Below, piece by piece: positions 33,309-43,700 of a stretch of 64,000 nt of DNA. Made by a program: the position numbers and the translations under genes. The DNA lies in NCBI GenBank assembly GCA_003052455.1, contig QAPD01000069.1:34348-98347 (forward strand), in the 5' to 3' direction. Below the pieces are notes generated by a model. The model did no database searches. It had not been told where the DNA came from and saw only the letters and a program-made list of their open reading frames with translations. The stretch is from Sphaerisporangium cinnabarinum. Lineage in GTDB: Bacteria; Actinomycetota; Actinomycetes; Actinomycetales; Cellulomonadaceae. Positions within the stretch are counted from its first letter, which is position 1. Each line of letters opens with the position of its first letter.

Positions 33309-35320
33309 GGGGCTCCGCGCGGCGGCTCGTGCTGATCCGCGTGCTCGTCGTGCTGGCGCTGCTCACGGGCGTCAACTACGTCGCGTGGCGGTGGCTCGAC
33401 TCCGTGGCGTGGTCGCACTGGTGGATCGCCGTCCCGCTCGTGCTGGCCGAGACGTACAGCCTCGTGGACACCGCCCTCTTCGGCGTGACGATGTGGCGCC
33501 TGCGCGAGCGGGGCGAGCCGCCGCCCGCCCCGGAGGGCGTCACGGTCGACGTGTTCGTCACGACGTACGACGAGCCCGAGGAGCTCGTCCTCGCGACCGC
33601 CCGCGCGGCGCGGGCCATCCGGTACCCGCACCGCACCTGGATCCTCGACGACGGCGCGCGCGTGAGCATGCGGGCCGCCGCCGCGGAGGCGGGCGTCGGG
33701 TACCTCACGCGCAGCGCGAGCTGGGCGGGCAAGCCGCGGCACGCGAAGGCCGGCAACCTCAACAACGCGCTGTTCCAGACGGACGGCGAGCTGCTGCTCG
33801 TGCTCGACGCCGACCAGGTGCCCGACCCGGCGATCCTCGACCGCACGGTCGGGTACTTCACCGCGGACGAGCGCGTCGCGATCGTCCAGACCCCGCAGTG
33901 GTTCGTCAACGTCGACGACGCCGACCCCCTCGGGAGCCAGGCGCCCCTCTTCTACGGGCCGATCCAGCAGGGGAAGGACGGGTGGAACGCCGCGTTCTTC
34001 TGCGGCTCCAACGCCGTGCTGCGGCGCGAGGCGCTCATGCAGCTCGGCGTCGTCGGGTACGTGCGGGGCGTGACGGTCGGCGTGCGGCGCGCGCTGCGCA
34101 CCGCGGGCTCGGTGCTCGCCCGGGCCGCACGCTCGCCGGAGGCGGCCGACCCGGCGGTGCGGACCGCCGTCGAGCGTCTCCGCGCGGAGGCCGACGAGGC
34201 CCGCCGCGCCCTCGCGGCGGGGGAGCCCGCGGCCGACGTCACCTACCGGTTCCAGCGCCGCGTCGACGAGGCGTCGCGCAGCGTCGTCGCCGGTCAGGTG
34301 GAGGCGCTGCGGGCGGAGCTGGCGACGGTGGAGCCCGAGCTCGTGTCCGGCGGCCCGCTCCAGGTCGACGAGGAGATCGGCCAGCTCGTCGTCGACGAGG
34401 AGGCGCTCGACCGGCTCGCGCGGCGCGACCTCTCGCCCCTCGTCGCGGTCGAGGCGGTGCGCCGCCTCGCGGACGCGGTCGACGTCGGGCGCAGCGACGA
34501 GGCGCAGGCCGTCATGCCGATGGCGACGATCTCCGTCACCGAGGACATGGCCACCGCGATGCGGCTGCACGCGCTCGGCTGGCGGTCGGTCTATCACCAC
34601 GAGGTCCTGGCCCACGGGCTGGCGCCCGAGGACATGCCGACGATGCTCCAGCAGCGCCTGCGCTGGGCGCAGGGCACGGTGCAGGTGATGCTCCGGGAGA
34701 ACCCGCTCACGCTGCGCGGCCTGCGCGTGGGGCAGCGGCTCATGTACTTCGCGACGATGTGGAGCTACCTCGCGGGCTTCGCCGCGCTCGCGTACCTCGC
34801 GGCGCCCATGGTGTACCTGTGCTTCGGCATCCTTCCGGTCCAGGCGTTCGGGACGGACTTCTTCGTGCGCTTCGTGCCGTACTTCGTGCTCAACCAGCTC
34901 TTGTTCCTCGTCGTGGCGCGCGGGGTGCGGACGTGGCGGGGGCAGCAGTACTCGCTCGCGCTCTTCCCGGTGTGGATCCGGGCCTGCTGGACGGCGTTCG
35001 CGAACGTCGTCCTCGGCCGCCCGCTCGGGTTCGTCGTGACGCCCAAGACGCGGACCGGGGAGCACCGGCCGGCCTGGCGCACGATCTGGCCCCAGCTCAC
35101 GGCCATGGTGCTGCTCGTGGTCTCGGCCGTCGTCGGCACGGTGCGCCTCGTCGCGTTCGACGCCGACCTCGGCGCGACCCTCGTCACCCTCGCCTGGGTG
35201 GCGTACGACCTCGCGGTGCTCGGGGTGCTCGTCCCCGCCGCGCGGTACTCCGGCCCGCGCCCGCCGCGCGAGCCCGTGCCGGAGACGACGATGACCGGAC
35301 GACGGACGGAGGACCAGTGA
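33305..35320 (+). CDS. Cellulose-synthase-like membrane glycosyltransferase (GT2)
   Basis: 671 residues. Two N-terminal helices (about 8-26 and 40-62), a GT-A catalytic domain, then four or five C-terminal helices (480-665). Processive GT2 motifs: DDG (115-117), DAD (168-170), TED (412-414) and QQRLRW (449-454). In BcsA-like enzymes the DAD-TED gap is about 100 residues; here it is about 240, with an added charged, helical segment at about 255-400. It probably makes an exopolysaccharide at the membrane; the sugar is unknown. It is coupled to regulators on both sides by 4-bp overlaps. Confidence 0.9.
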   Translation: MRGSARRLVLIRVLVVLALLTGVNYVAWRWLDSVAWSHWWIAVPLVLAETYSLVDTALFGVTMWRLRERGEPPPAPEGVTVDVFVTTYDEPEELVLATARAARAIRYPHRTWILDDGARVSMRAAAAEAGVGYLTRSASWAGKPRHAKAGNLNNALFQTDGELLLVLDADQVPDPAILDRTVGYFTADERVAIVQTPQWFVNVDDADPLGSQAPLFYGPIQQGKDGWNAAFFCGSNAVLRREALMQLGVVGYVRGVTVGVRRALRTAGSVLARAARSPEAADPAVRTAVERLRAEADEARRALAAGEPAADVTYRFQRRVDEASRSVVAGQVEALRAELATVEPELVSGGPLQVDEEIGQLVVDEEALDRLARRDLSPLVAVEAVRRLADAVDVGRSDEAQAVMPMATISVTEDMATAMRLHALGWRSVYHHEVLAHGLAPEDMPTMLQQRLRWAQGTVQVMLRENPLTLRGLRVGQRLMYFATMWSYLAGFAALAYLAAPMVYLCFGILPVQAFGTDFFVRFVPYFVLNQLLFLVVARGVRTWRGQQYSLALFPVWIRACWTAFANVVLGRPLGFVVTPKTRTGEHRPAWRTIWPQLTAMVLLVVSAVVGTVRLVAFDADLGATLVTLAWVAYDLAVLGVLVPAARYSGPRPPREPVPETTMTGRRTEDQ

Positions 35321-35652
35321 AGCTCGACGTGACACCGCTCGAGGAGACGGGGGCGGTGATCGTGCCGCGGGGGCGGCTCACGCTCACGACGGCGCCCCAG
35401 CTGCGCGACGCGGTCACCGACCTCGTCGAGGCGGGCCGGACCCGGCTCGTCGTCGACCTCGGGAGCCTCGAGTTCGTCGACTCCTCGGGCCTCGGCGCCC
35501 TCGTCGGCGGGCTGCGCACGACGCGCGCCGCCGGGGGAGACCTGCGGCTCGCGAACGCCGCGCCCTCCGTGGCGACGGTCCTGCGGCTCACCAACCTCGA
35601 CCGCGTGCTGCGCGTGCACGACGACGCGGCGAGCGCGTTCGCCGACGGGTGA
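35317..35652 (+). CDS. STAS-domain anti-sigma factor antagonist
   Basis: 111 residues, a single STAS domain. The phosphorylation loop VDSSGLGAL carries a serine pair at 56-57, matching the site that SpoIIAA/RsbV-type proteins use. GTG at 35317 overlaps the glycosyltransferase stop as GTGA. It is expected to be phosphorylated by the kinase encoded 8 bp downstream and dephosphorylated by the PP2C enzyme upstream. Confidence 0.93.
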   Translation: MKLDVTPLEETGAVIVPRGRLTLTTAPQLRDAVTDLVEAGRTRLVVDLGSLEFVDSSGLGALVGGLRTTRAAGGDLRLANAAPSVATVLRLTNLDRVLRVHDDAASAFADG

Positions 35653-35659
35653 CCCCCGC

Positions 35660-36106
35660 GTGACCCCGCCGGACGACGCCCCGCTCGTCGTGCTGAGCGC
35701 GACCGCGTCCCCGCCGTGGCTCGACGCCCTCCCGGACGCGTTCGCCGCGCTCTGGGAGCAGGCGCCGTGGGTGCCCGCCGACGACCGGCTCGCCGTCGAG
35801 CTCGCGACGACGGAGATCGCCGCGAACATCGTGCGGCACTCGCCCGCACCCGAGACGGTCGAGGTCCGGGCGGAGCTCGACGCCGGGGCGGGACGCGTCG
35901 TCGTCGTGCTGCGCGACACCGCGCCTGCGGCCGACGTCGACCTCGACCGCACGATGCCGCCCCCCGAGGCCGAGTCCGGGCGCGGGCTCGCGCTCGCGCG
36001 TGCCTGTGTCGACCGGCTGGAGCACCGGTGGATCGCGGGGACCTCGGGCAACGAGTGGCGCCTCGAACGCCGCGTGCGCACCGCCGGGGGCGGACCCGGC
36101 GACTAG
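35660..36106 (+). CDS. Anti-sigma-type serine kinase (HATPase)
   Basis: 148 residues, GHKL ATPase fold of the RsbW/SpoIIAB class. The N-box is ELATTEIAANIVRHS (about 47-61), the G1-like box DTAPAADVD, and the G2-like box ESGRGLALARACVD. GTG at 35660. It completes a kinase, antagonist and phosphatase set; its usual target would be a sigma factor, but none is encoded here, so the target may be the adjacent glycosyltransferase or a distant sigma factor. Confidence 0.9.
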   Translation: MTPPDDAPLVVLSATASPPWLDALPDAFAALWEQAPWVPADDRLAVELATTEIAANIVRHSPAPETVEVRAELDAGAGRVVVVLRDTAPAADVDLDRTMPPPEAESGRGLALARACVDRLEHRWIAGTSGNEWRLERRVRTAGGGPGD

Positions 36107-36163
36107 CGTGGGGGCGTCCCGCGCGCGCCGACCCGGGCGCGGCGCCGGTTCCCGGAGGTGCAG

Positions 36164-38035
36164 ATGGAGTTCCCGTTCAGCCTGACCGAGGAGCAGATCC
36201 TCTCCCTCATCGTCGTCGGGACGCTCGCGGTCGTCGCGATCGTCGGGGTCAACGCGCTCGCCCCGAAGGCCGGCGTCGCGGCGCCGCTCGTGCTCGTCGC
36301 GGTCGGCGTCGTCGTGAGCTTCGTGCCCGCCGTCCCCGAGATCGAGTTCGAGCCCGAGTGGATCCTCGCCGGGATCCTGCCACCGCTCCTCTACTCGGCG
36401 GCCGTCGGCCTGCCCACGATGGACTTCCGGCGGGACTTCACCGCGATCAGCGGCCTGTCCGTCGTGCTCGTCCTGCTGAGCACCGCGCTCCTCGGCTACC
36501 TCTTCACCTGGCTCATCCCCGGCATCCCGCTCGCGGCGGGCTTCGCGCTCGGCGCCATCGTCAGCCCGACCGACGCCGTCGCGACGTCCATCGTCAAACG
36601 GCTCGGCGCGTCACCCCGCGTCGTGACGCTGCTCGAGGGCGAGAGCCTGCTCAACGACGCGTCCGCCCTCGTGCTCCTGCGCTCCGCCATCGCCGGGATC
36701 GGGATCGCCGTCGCGACCGGGGAGTCCGCCACGCGGGTGTCGCTGTGGTCGGTCGCGGGCGACTTCGTGTTCGCTGTCGTCGTCGCGGTGCTCGTCGGGT
36801 TCCTCGTCGGCTTCCTCGGTCTGTTCGTCCGGCGCCGCCTCGCCAACCCCGCGCTGAGCACCGCGGTGTCCTTCGTCGTGCCGTTCCTCGCCTACCTGCC
36901 GTCGGAGGAGCTCGGCGCGTCGGGCCTCGTCGCCGTCGTCACCGCGGGCCTCGTCACCGGCAACGGCGCCGCGAAGTACCTGCGCCCCCAGCACCGGCTC
37001 GCCGAGGAGTCGAACTGGCGGACCGTCGAGCTCCTGCTCGAGGGCACCGTCTTCCTCCTCATGGGGCTCGAGCTGTTCGCGCTCGTCACCGACGTCCAGG
37101 AGGCGCACGGCAGCCTGTGGCGCGCGGTCGGCATCGCGGCGCTCGCGGCCGTCGTCATCCTCGTCGTGCGCTCCGCGTACGTCGCGACGCTCCTGCGCTC
37201 CCTCGCGCGGCGCGCGCGGCGGGGCGAGTCGATGCGCGGCGTCATCGCGGGCATGCAGGAGAAGCTCGACGCGCGCTTCGCGGCCGACGGCACGCCCGTC
37301 GCGCCGACCGTGCCCGCCGCGGCCAAGCCGGCGCCCGGGACGCCGGAGCGTCGCGGCGCCGAGATGGTCGCCAAGGCGCCCCCGGAGCGGGTGGGCCGGC
37401 TGCGGTCGTCGCTGCGTCGTCGTGCCGCCGACATCGACTACCTGACGGCCGAGCGGCTCGGGTGGCGCGAGGGCACGCTCCTCGTGTGGGCAGGCATGCG
37501 CGGCGTCGTGACGCTCGCCGCGGCGCAGACCCTGCCCCTCGACACCCCGCAGCGCTCGTTCCTCGTGCTCGTCGCGTTCGGGGTCGCGGCCGGGACGCTC
37601 GTCGTGCAGGGCGGCACGCTCCCGTGGGTCGTGCGTCGCCTCGGCCTCTCGGGCGGGTCCACACGTGCCGACGAGGACCGCGGCGCCGTGCGCGCCGAGC
37701 TCGACGGCGCGGCCGTGGCCGTCATCGACGCGCCCGACCTCCGCCGCGCCGACGGCACCACCTACGACGGTGACGTCGTCGCCCGCGTGCGCCGCGACGT
37801 CGTGCGCGAGCTCGAGAACCGTGACACCGACGCCGCGACGTCGGCCGACCTGTTCGCGCAGTACAAGGAGCTGCGGCTCCGGGCGATCGCGGCGCAGCGC
37901 GTCGCGCTGCTCGACGCGCGCACGTCGGGCGCGTACAGCTCGCAGGCGCTGCGGCACGCGCTCGACCTGCTGGACGCCGAGCAGATCGACCTCGAGCTCC
38001 GCCGCGGCCCCTACGTGCCCGGCGACGACGACTGA
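36164..38035 (+). CDS. Na+/H+ antiporter (CPA1 family)
   Basis: 623 residues from the ATG at 36164, with GGAGGTG upstream (a GTG two codons earlier is less likely). About 11-12 transmembrane helices in the first 420 residues, with the ion-site motifs GAIVSPTDAVA (about 131-141) and GESLLNDASALVL. A cytoplasmic insertion of about 80 residues (Pro/Ala-rich) separates late helices, and a C-terminal soluble tail of about 120 residues is predicted. Exchanges Na+ for H+ at the plasma membrane. Confidence 0.9.
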   Translation: MEFPFSLTEEQILSLIVVGTLAVVAIVGVNALAPKAGVAAPLVLVAVGVVVSFVPAVPEIEFEPEWILAGILPPLLYSAAVGLPTMDFRRDFTAISGLSVVLVLLSTALLGYLFTWLIPGIPLAAGFALGAIVSPTDAVATSIVKRLGASPRVVTLLEGESLLNDASALVLLRSAIAGIGIAVATGESATRVSLWSVAGDFVFAVVVAVLVGFLVGFLGLFVRRRLANPALSTAVSFVVPFLAYLPSEELGASGLVAVVTAGLVTGNGAAKYLRPQHRLAEESNWRTVELLLEGTVFLLMGLELFALVTDVQEAHGSLWRAVGIAALAAVVILVVRSAYVATLLRSLARRARRGESMRGVIAGMQEKLDARFAADGTPVAPTVPAAAKPAPGTPERRGAEMVAKAPPERVGRLRSSLRRRAADIDYLTAERLGWREGTLLVWAGMRGVVTLAAAQTLPLDTPQRSFLVLVAFGVAAGTLVVQGGTLPWVVRRLGLSGGSTRADEDRGAVRAELDGAAVAVIDAPDLRRADGTTYDGDVVARVRRDVVRELENRDTDAATSADLFAQYKELRLRAIAAQRVALLDARTSGAYSSQALRHALDLLDAEQIDLELRRGPYVPGDDD

Positions 38036-38082
38036 GCCGCCCCCTTGCGGCTGCCCCTGGGGAAGGCCCTAGCGTCGCGGGC

Positions 38083-38901
38083 ATGGACGAGTACACGACG
38101 GGTCAGGTGGCCCGCGCCACGGGGCTGAGCGAGAAGGCCGTCCGGATGTACGCGGACCGGGGGCTGCTCGACGCACGCCGCACGACCGCGGACGGACCGC
38201 GGCTGCTCGACGGCGGCCAGGTGGAGCGCGCCCGCCTCGTCCGGCTCCTGCGGGGCGTCGGCCTGTCGCTCGCCGAGGTGGGCGACGTGCTCGCCGCGCC
38301 CGACCCGGTCCCCGCGTTCGACGCCGTGTGGAGCGCCCGCCGCTCGGCGCTCGCGGCTTCGCTGGCCGCGGGGGAGTACGTGCGGTCCGCGCTGGTCGGG
38401 GAGCCGCACCTGGACGTCCTCGTGCGGCGGCGGCACGTGCCCGAGCGCCTCGTGCTCGGGACCGAGCGCCGCGCGACGCTCGCCGAGCTGCCGGCCGTGC
38501 TGCCCGAGGCGACCGGAGCGGTCTTCGCCGTGCTGCGCGCGGCCGACGTCCCCCTCGCCGGCCACCCCTACGTCGAGCTGCACGAGCGCGCGACCGAGGG
38601 GTACGCCGCCCGCCTCACGCTGCGGGTGCCGGTCCCCGTGGCCGTGCGACCGCCGTCGGGCTTCGCCCTCACGACGGACGCCGCGCACGAGGAGGCGTAC
38701 GTCGCGCTGACGGCCGCGGAGGCCTGCGACCAGGAGCGCCTGGTCCTCGTGCACGACTACCTGGCGTCCGGGCGGGCGCTCGCGGGCGGGGTGCCCGCGG
38801 GGGACGACCGGGAGGTCTACCTGCCGACCTGGGAGGCGGGCGGTCCCGGCCCGGTGATGGAGGTCGCCGTGCCGGTCGCGCGACGCCGACCCGGGGCGTA
38901 G
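38083..38901 (+). CDS. MerR family regulator with effector domain
   Basis: 272 residues. MerR winged helix (YTTGQVARATGLSEKAVRMYADRGLL, read as two parts, about residues 4-29), a dimerisation helix, then a GyrI-like effector domain (about 115-270, YVELHERATEGYAARLTLRVPVP split). Probably a drug- or metabolite-sensing activator. Its last 85 bp overlap the 3' end of the convergent LuxR-type gene. Confidence 0.83.
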   Translation: MDEYTTGQVARATGLSEKAVRMYADRGLLDARRTTADGPRLLDGGQVERARLVRLLRGVGLSLAEVGDVLAAPDPVPAFDAVWSARRSALAASLAAGEYVRSALVGEPHLDVLVRRRHVPERLVLGTERRATLAELPAVLPEATGAVFAVLRAADVPLAGHPYVELHERATEGYAARLTLRVPVPVAVRPPSGFALTTDAAHEEAYVALTAAEACDQERLVLVHDYLASGRALAGGVPAGDDREVYLPTWEAGGPGPVMEVAVPVARRRPGA

Positions 38902-40550
38902 CGCCGCTCCGACCGCCCGACGGCCTCCCCCCGGGCCGCGGCGAGGATCCCTGCCTCCTGCGCGACCGCGACGGCCTCGCGTCGGCTCGACACCCCGAGC
39001 TTGCGGTACAGCGTGCGGATCTGGGTGCGGATGGTGTTCACCGACACGTTGAACCGCGCCGCCGTCTGCTCGGCCGTGTAGCCCTCGCTGAGCGACCGCA
39101 GCACCTTCCGTTCGCGGGGGGAGAGCCGGCTCGCGAGCGTGACCGGGGGAGTGTTGCGCGCCTCGACGGCGCCCCGGGGCAGCACGTCCGCGGTGTCCAC
39201 CAGCTCGGCGAGCGCGCGTCGCTCCTCCGGCTCGAGCGCGAGGAACGGTGCGGCGTGCTCGGGTGACGACCGCAGCCGCAGGGCCTTCTGGAACCAGCTC
39301 CGCGCGCGGTCCTCACGCCCGGCGCGCAGGTGGGCGACGGCGAGGACGACGTGCAGGTCGAGCGCGTCGGCCGGTGACAGCGACGTCTGGTGGATGGCGG
39401 ACGAGGCGACCCCGATCGCCTCGTAGTGCTCGCCCACCGACAGGTGGGCCCAGGCGTGGTGGTTCGCCAGCCACTCGGTCGTGTCGTCCTCGGACCCGTG
39501 CGCCAGGTGCAGCACGCGGCCCGCGCCGCCGGCGCGCAGGAGCAGCTTCGCCTCGGCCCGCAGGAGCAGCCGCCCGACGAACGACCCCAGGTCGGGGTCG
39601 ACCATGCCGTGCACGAGGCGCACCTGGTCCAGCTCACGCAGGCCGTGGAGGGGATCGCCGTAGAAGGCCGCGTGGCTGGCACGCGCGGACGCCAGGAACG
39701 CCCAGAGCTCACCGACGGCCGGCGAGGTCGGGTCCGTGGCCCGCAGGATCCTCTGCGCCGTCGCCGCGTCGCCCTCGTGGATCGCGAGGTGTGCCCGCGC
39801 GAGCGCCTCGCCGTGCACGTGCGCCGCCGCGATCCACGAGGGGAACGGTGCGGCGTCGCGGACCACGGCGAGCTGCTCGCGCGCGAGGTCGTGGTGCCCC
39901 CGGTAGGCGGACAGGAGCGCCAGGTTCGACGCCGCGCTCACCCGCGCGAAGTGGCCGTGGGGCTCGTCGCCCGCCTCGTCGGCGGCGCGACGCAGGTGCT
40001 GGATCGCCGGGTCGGTCGCGCCGGACAGCATCGCGGTGATCCCGCGCTGCGCGCTCAGCCAGCCCGGCCGCGCGTCCGGGCGCCCCGCTGTCCAGGGCAG
40101 GGGGCCTCCCGCCATGAGGAGCGTCGTGCGCTGCTCGACCCACGTGCCGATCCGCGTCGAGGCGTCGTGGTCGCGGCGGTGCCGCAGGCCCACGACGGCC
40201 GCGGTGCCGGCCGAGAGGACGTCGTGCAGGCGGGTGAACCCGTTGAGCCGCCTGCTGTGGCGGAGTCCGGCCCGGGAGTAGTGCCGCAGCAGGCGCGACA
40301 TGCTGCGCTCGTCGTCGCGCTGGTGGTCGCGGCGTCTCTGGGCGAGGAGCACGAGGTGCGCGAGGCGCGGGCGGCGGTCGAGCACCTCGGGAGGGACGCG
40401 TGCGAGCGCTGTCAGGAGCTCGCGCGCGAAGCGGTCGGGGAGCTCGTACCAGAGCACGTCGAACGCGGTCTCCACGCCGTCGAGGTCGCCCGCGTCGAGC
40501 GCCCGGAGGATCTCCTCGCTGCTCCACGGGACATCTCTGGCGCCTGTCAT
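38817..40550 (-). CDS. LuxR-type transcriptional regulator
   Basis: 577 residues from the ATG at 40550. A helical, TPR-like region of about 450 residues (LARAHLAIHEGDAATAQRIL, HLRAGREDRARSWFQKALRL) precedes a C-terminal LuxR helix-turn-helix (LSPRERKVLRSLSEGYTAEQ, then SVNTIRTQIRTLYRKLGV, about 470-530). No P-loop, so it is not a full MalT-type ATPase. A tail of about 40 residues beyond the HTH is read antisense to the MerR gene. It is divergent from the giant surface protein gene, its likely target. Confidence 0.83.
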   Translation of the reverse strand: MTGARDVPWSSEEILRALDAGDLDGVETAFDVLWYELPDRFARELLTALARVPPEVLDRRPRLAHLVLLAQRRRDHQRDDERSMSRLLRHYSRAGLRHSRRLNGFTRLHDVLSAGTAAVVGLRHRRDHDASTRIGTWVEQRTTLLMAGGPLPWTAGRPDARPGWLSAQRGITAMLSGATDPAIQHLRRAADEAGDEPHGHFARVSAASNLALLSAYRGHHDLAREQLAVVRDAAPFPSWIAAAHVHGEALARAHLAIHEGDAATAQRILRATDPTSPAVGELWAFLASARASHAAFYGDPLHGLRELDQVRLVHGMVDPDLGSFVGRLLLRAEAKLLLRAGGAGRVLHLAHGSEDDTTEWLANHHAWAHLSVGEHYEAIGVASSAIHQTSLSPADALDLHVVLAVAHLRAGREDRARSWFQKALRLRSSPEHAAPFLALEPEERRALAELVDTADVLPRGAVEARNTPPVTLASRLSPRERKVLRSLSEGYTAEQTAARFNVSVNTIRTQIRTLYRKLGVSSRREAVAVAQEAGILAAARGEAVGRSERRYAPGRRRATGTATSITGPGPPASQVGR

Positions 40551-40604
40551 AGCCGTGATCCTGACGGACGTGCCGGGTTCTGCAAGCGCGTCTCGCGGCG
40601 CCGG

Positions 40605-40618
40605 GTGAATTCCTTCAC
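40605..40618. promoter_or_regulatory. Palindrome between luxR-type gene and surface protein gene
   Basis: GTGAA-TTCC-TTCAC in the 189-bp divergent gap, partly extended outward (CCGG / CGG). It is a plausible operator or promoter element, but symmetry is short. Confidence 0.35.
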
Positions 40619-40739
40619 GGAACTGGTGATGGGATGGGTGATTTCCCAGGTCACGCTCGTCATGGGCCTCGGTGGCACGGGTCCTATGGGGTGACGACCG
40701 TGCACGCGAGGGGCGCGTGCGCACGACGAAGGGGACCCC

Positions 40740-43700
40740 ATGCAAGGTTTCGAGCGAGACGCCGCGGCCGCGGCGGGCGGGCGTCGGCCCGGCGAGCACG
40801 CGGCACCCCGCGGCGCCCGGCACGCGCGCAGCAGGACGCGGCCCACCGGGGGACGTGCACGTCGCCTGATCGGCGCCGTCACCGCCGTCGTGATGGCCGG
40901 GACCGGTCTCACCGCCGCGGCGCTGCCCGCGACGGCCGCGACCGTGTACGAGCTCGAGGGGTCCTGGGCCGACTCCACGCCCGCGACGCTCGAGACCGGT
41001 GACGCGGTGTCGGCGGAGTGGTGGTTCAACCTCAACGACGACGCAGCGGCCCCCGGCAACGAGCCGGTGGAGAACGTCACGGTGACGCTCACCGCCCAGG
41101 GCGCGGTGTTCGACACGCTCCCGCCCGCGTGCCTCGTGGACGGCGTGGACCCGGCGTCGAGCGTCTCCGAGGACGGCTCGACCCTCGTCTGCAACGTGGG
41201 CACGCAGGACCAGGGCACCGCGTTCTCGCTGACCACGCCGATGCGCGTGACGGCCGTCACCGGCGAGACCGTCGGGGCGGGGGCGGCGATCGCGGACCAG
41301 CAGACCACGCTGCCCGAGCTCCCCGTGCAGAACGGCTTCGTGCAGGACATCCACTGGGTGGAGAGCGTCTCCGGGAGCACGCGCAACGACGCCTCTCGCG
41401 ACTTCCTGTTCAACTGGACGCTGTTCCACGGGACGAACAGCCCCGCCGGGCCCGACCCCGTCACCTACGACCTCACGGTCTCCAACAGCCTGGGCGCGGC
41501 CACGCAGGTCGGGCCGCAGGCGTGCTCGGCGTTCACGAGCGGGACGGCCAGCGGGCACCCGTGGTCGGGCGGGTCGCACGACGCGAGCCAGGTGGCGCCG
41601 GCCGTGGGGTCCTGCACGCTCACGCGCAACAGCTCGACGTCGTACACCCTGACGCTGTCGGGTATCGACTACAGCCACGCGCAGGCGCCGACGACGGACT
41701 CCGCCGGGAACCCGCTGCCGACGGACCGTGTCGCGGTCGCGTCCGGGCAGATCCAGCTGCGGGTCGTCACGACGGCGGGCGCGGGGCAGGTCTCGGTCAC
41801 GTCGAGCGCGCCGACCTACACCGCGGTCGACGGGCAGACGGCGAACGACGACCCCGCGAACAACACCACGGCGAAGAACTGGACGACGGGGGTCTGGTCG
41901 CACGCGTGGCAGCCCTCCTACACGGGGTCGAGCGCGACCGTGTGGACCGACACGTACCGGGTCGCCCCCGAGTCGGAGCTCGGCTCGGCGGTCCGCGTGC
42001 TCTACCCGAACGTCCAGAACCAGAACTCCACCCAGGGCGGTCTGTGCCAGGTGCTGGACACGCGGTACGTGGAGTTCACCGGTGCCCTCACGCGCTTCGA
42101 CGACGGGACGACCGGTGAGCCTGCCGGTCTGCCCGTGGCGTACTACGTCGGCACCTCGGCGCTGGTGGACCCGGCGAGCGGGTCCTACGACCCGAACGCG
42201 TTCACGTGCGACGGGACGACCGGGTGGACCACGACCCGCCCTGCGGACCTGTCGACCGTCAAGGCGGTCCGGGCCACCTACTCGATGACGGCCGCTCGAT
42301 GGCAGCGCACTCTCGTCCTGCAGGTGACGCAGCAGCTCCTGCCCAGCGCCGAGGTCGGCCAGGACGTGTGGACCTGGGGCTCGTACATCAACCCCTCGTC
42401 CGCCACGAACGCCTGGGTGAACCCGGCCCGTTCGACCTCACCGTCCGACGCCGGGCCGTCCGCGACGCTGACCCCGGACGCGCGCTACCCGTACGCGGTG
42501 GGCGGTCGTGACGTCGTGCGGATCGTCGGCGTCACGCCGGACGTGGCGAAGTCGGTCCTGCCGACGACCGTCGACCCGGGCGGACAGGCGACCTACACCC
42601 TGAGCTACGCCGCGAACGGGACGGGCGCGGTCGCGCCCACCGTGGACGACTACCAGCTCGTGGACACGCTGCCGCTCGGCACGACGTACGTCCCGGGCTC
42701 GTCGAGCCCGGAACCGGTCGCCACGACGAACGGCTCCGGTCAGCAGGTCCTCACGTGGACCCTCGACGGGGTGCCCACGAACACTCCGCAGTCGCTGTCC
42801 TACCAGGTGACGTACCCCGACGACGTCGCCGGTGGTGAGCGGCTGGTCAACACCGTCACCGCCTCGGCCGAGGGCGTGCAGTCGGACTCCGCGACCGCGA
42901 CGGTCGTGGTCAACGAGTCCGGGCTGACCAGGATCATCAAGACGGCGGACCAGGCGTTCATCCCCAACCTCGCCGGCGACGGCGCGGGCGCGGGCTCGTG
43001 GACCGTGCTGGTGCGCTCGGAGGATCCCCTCCCGCAGGAGTTCGTCGACGTGATCGACATCCTCCCGTACGTGGGTGACGGCCGGGGGACCGCGTTCTCC
43101 GGCTCGTACCGGCTCGACGGCCCGGTGACCTCCTCGGTCGGGGGGACCGTGTACTACACGACCGCCGACCCGGCGACGCTCACCGACGACCCGGCCGACG
43201 CCACGAACGGCTCGGCGGGCAGCACCACCGGCAACACCGTGGGGTGGAGCACCACGTACACCCCCGACGCCACCGCGGTGCGCGTCATCACCGGCGCCCT
43301 CGCGGCGCGGGGCGAGCTGACGCTCGACGTCCCGGTCGTGACCGACGGCATGGTCGGTGGCGACGTCCTCGTGAACCGCGCGCAGGGCCGTGCGGAGAAC
43401 ACGCGCCTCGTCATGCGGACGTCGGCGTCGACCTCCATCGCGAACTACTACTCGGCGTCGCTGAAGAAGTACGTGCAGGACGCGGACGGCGAGTGGCGCG
43501 ACGCGAACGACCCGCTGGACTACCCGCGGTTCCGCGTCGGTGACACGGTCCGCTACCGGATCGTCGTGGAGAACACGGGCCAGGGGATGCTGACGAACGT
43601 CGCGGTCTCCGACGACCTGCAGCCGGAGCTGGGGTCGTTCACGATCGAGTCCCTCGCTCCCGGCGCGACCGAGAGCCACGAGTTCGAGATCGAGCTCACC

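Noticed and set aside
32672..35335. 887-codon minus-strand open frame across the phosphatase and GT2 genes
   Set aside because: The plus strand shows PP2C and GT2 catalytic motifs and ribosome-coupled starts; the minus frame has no family features.
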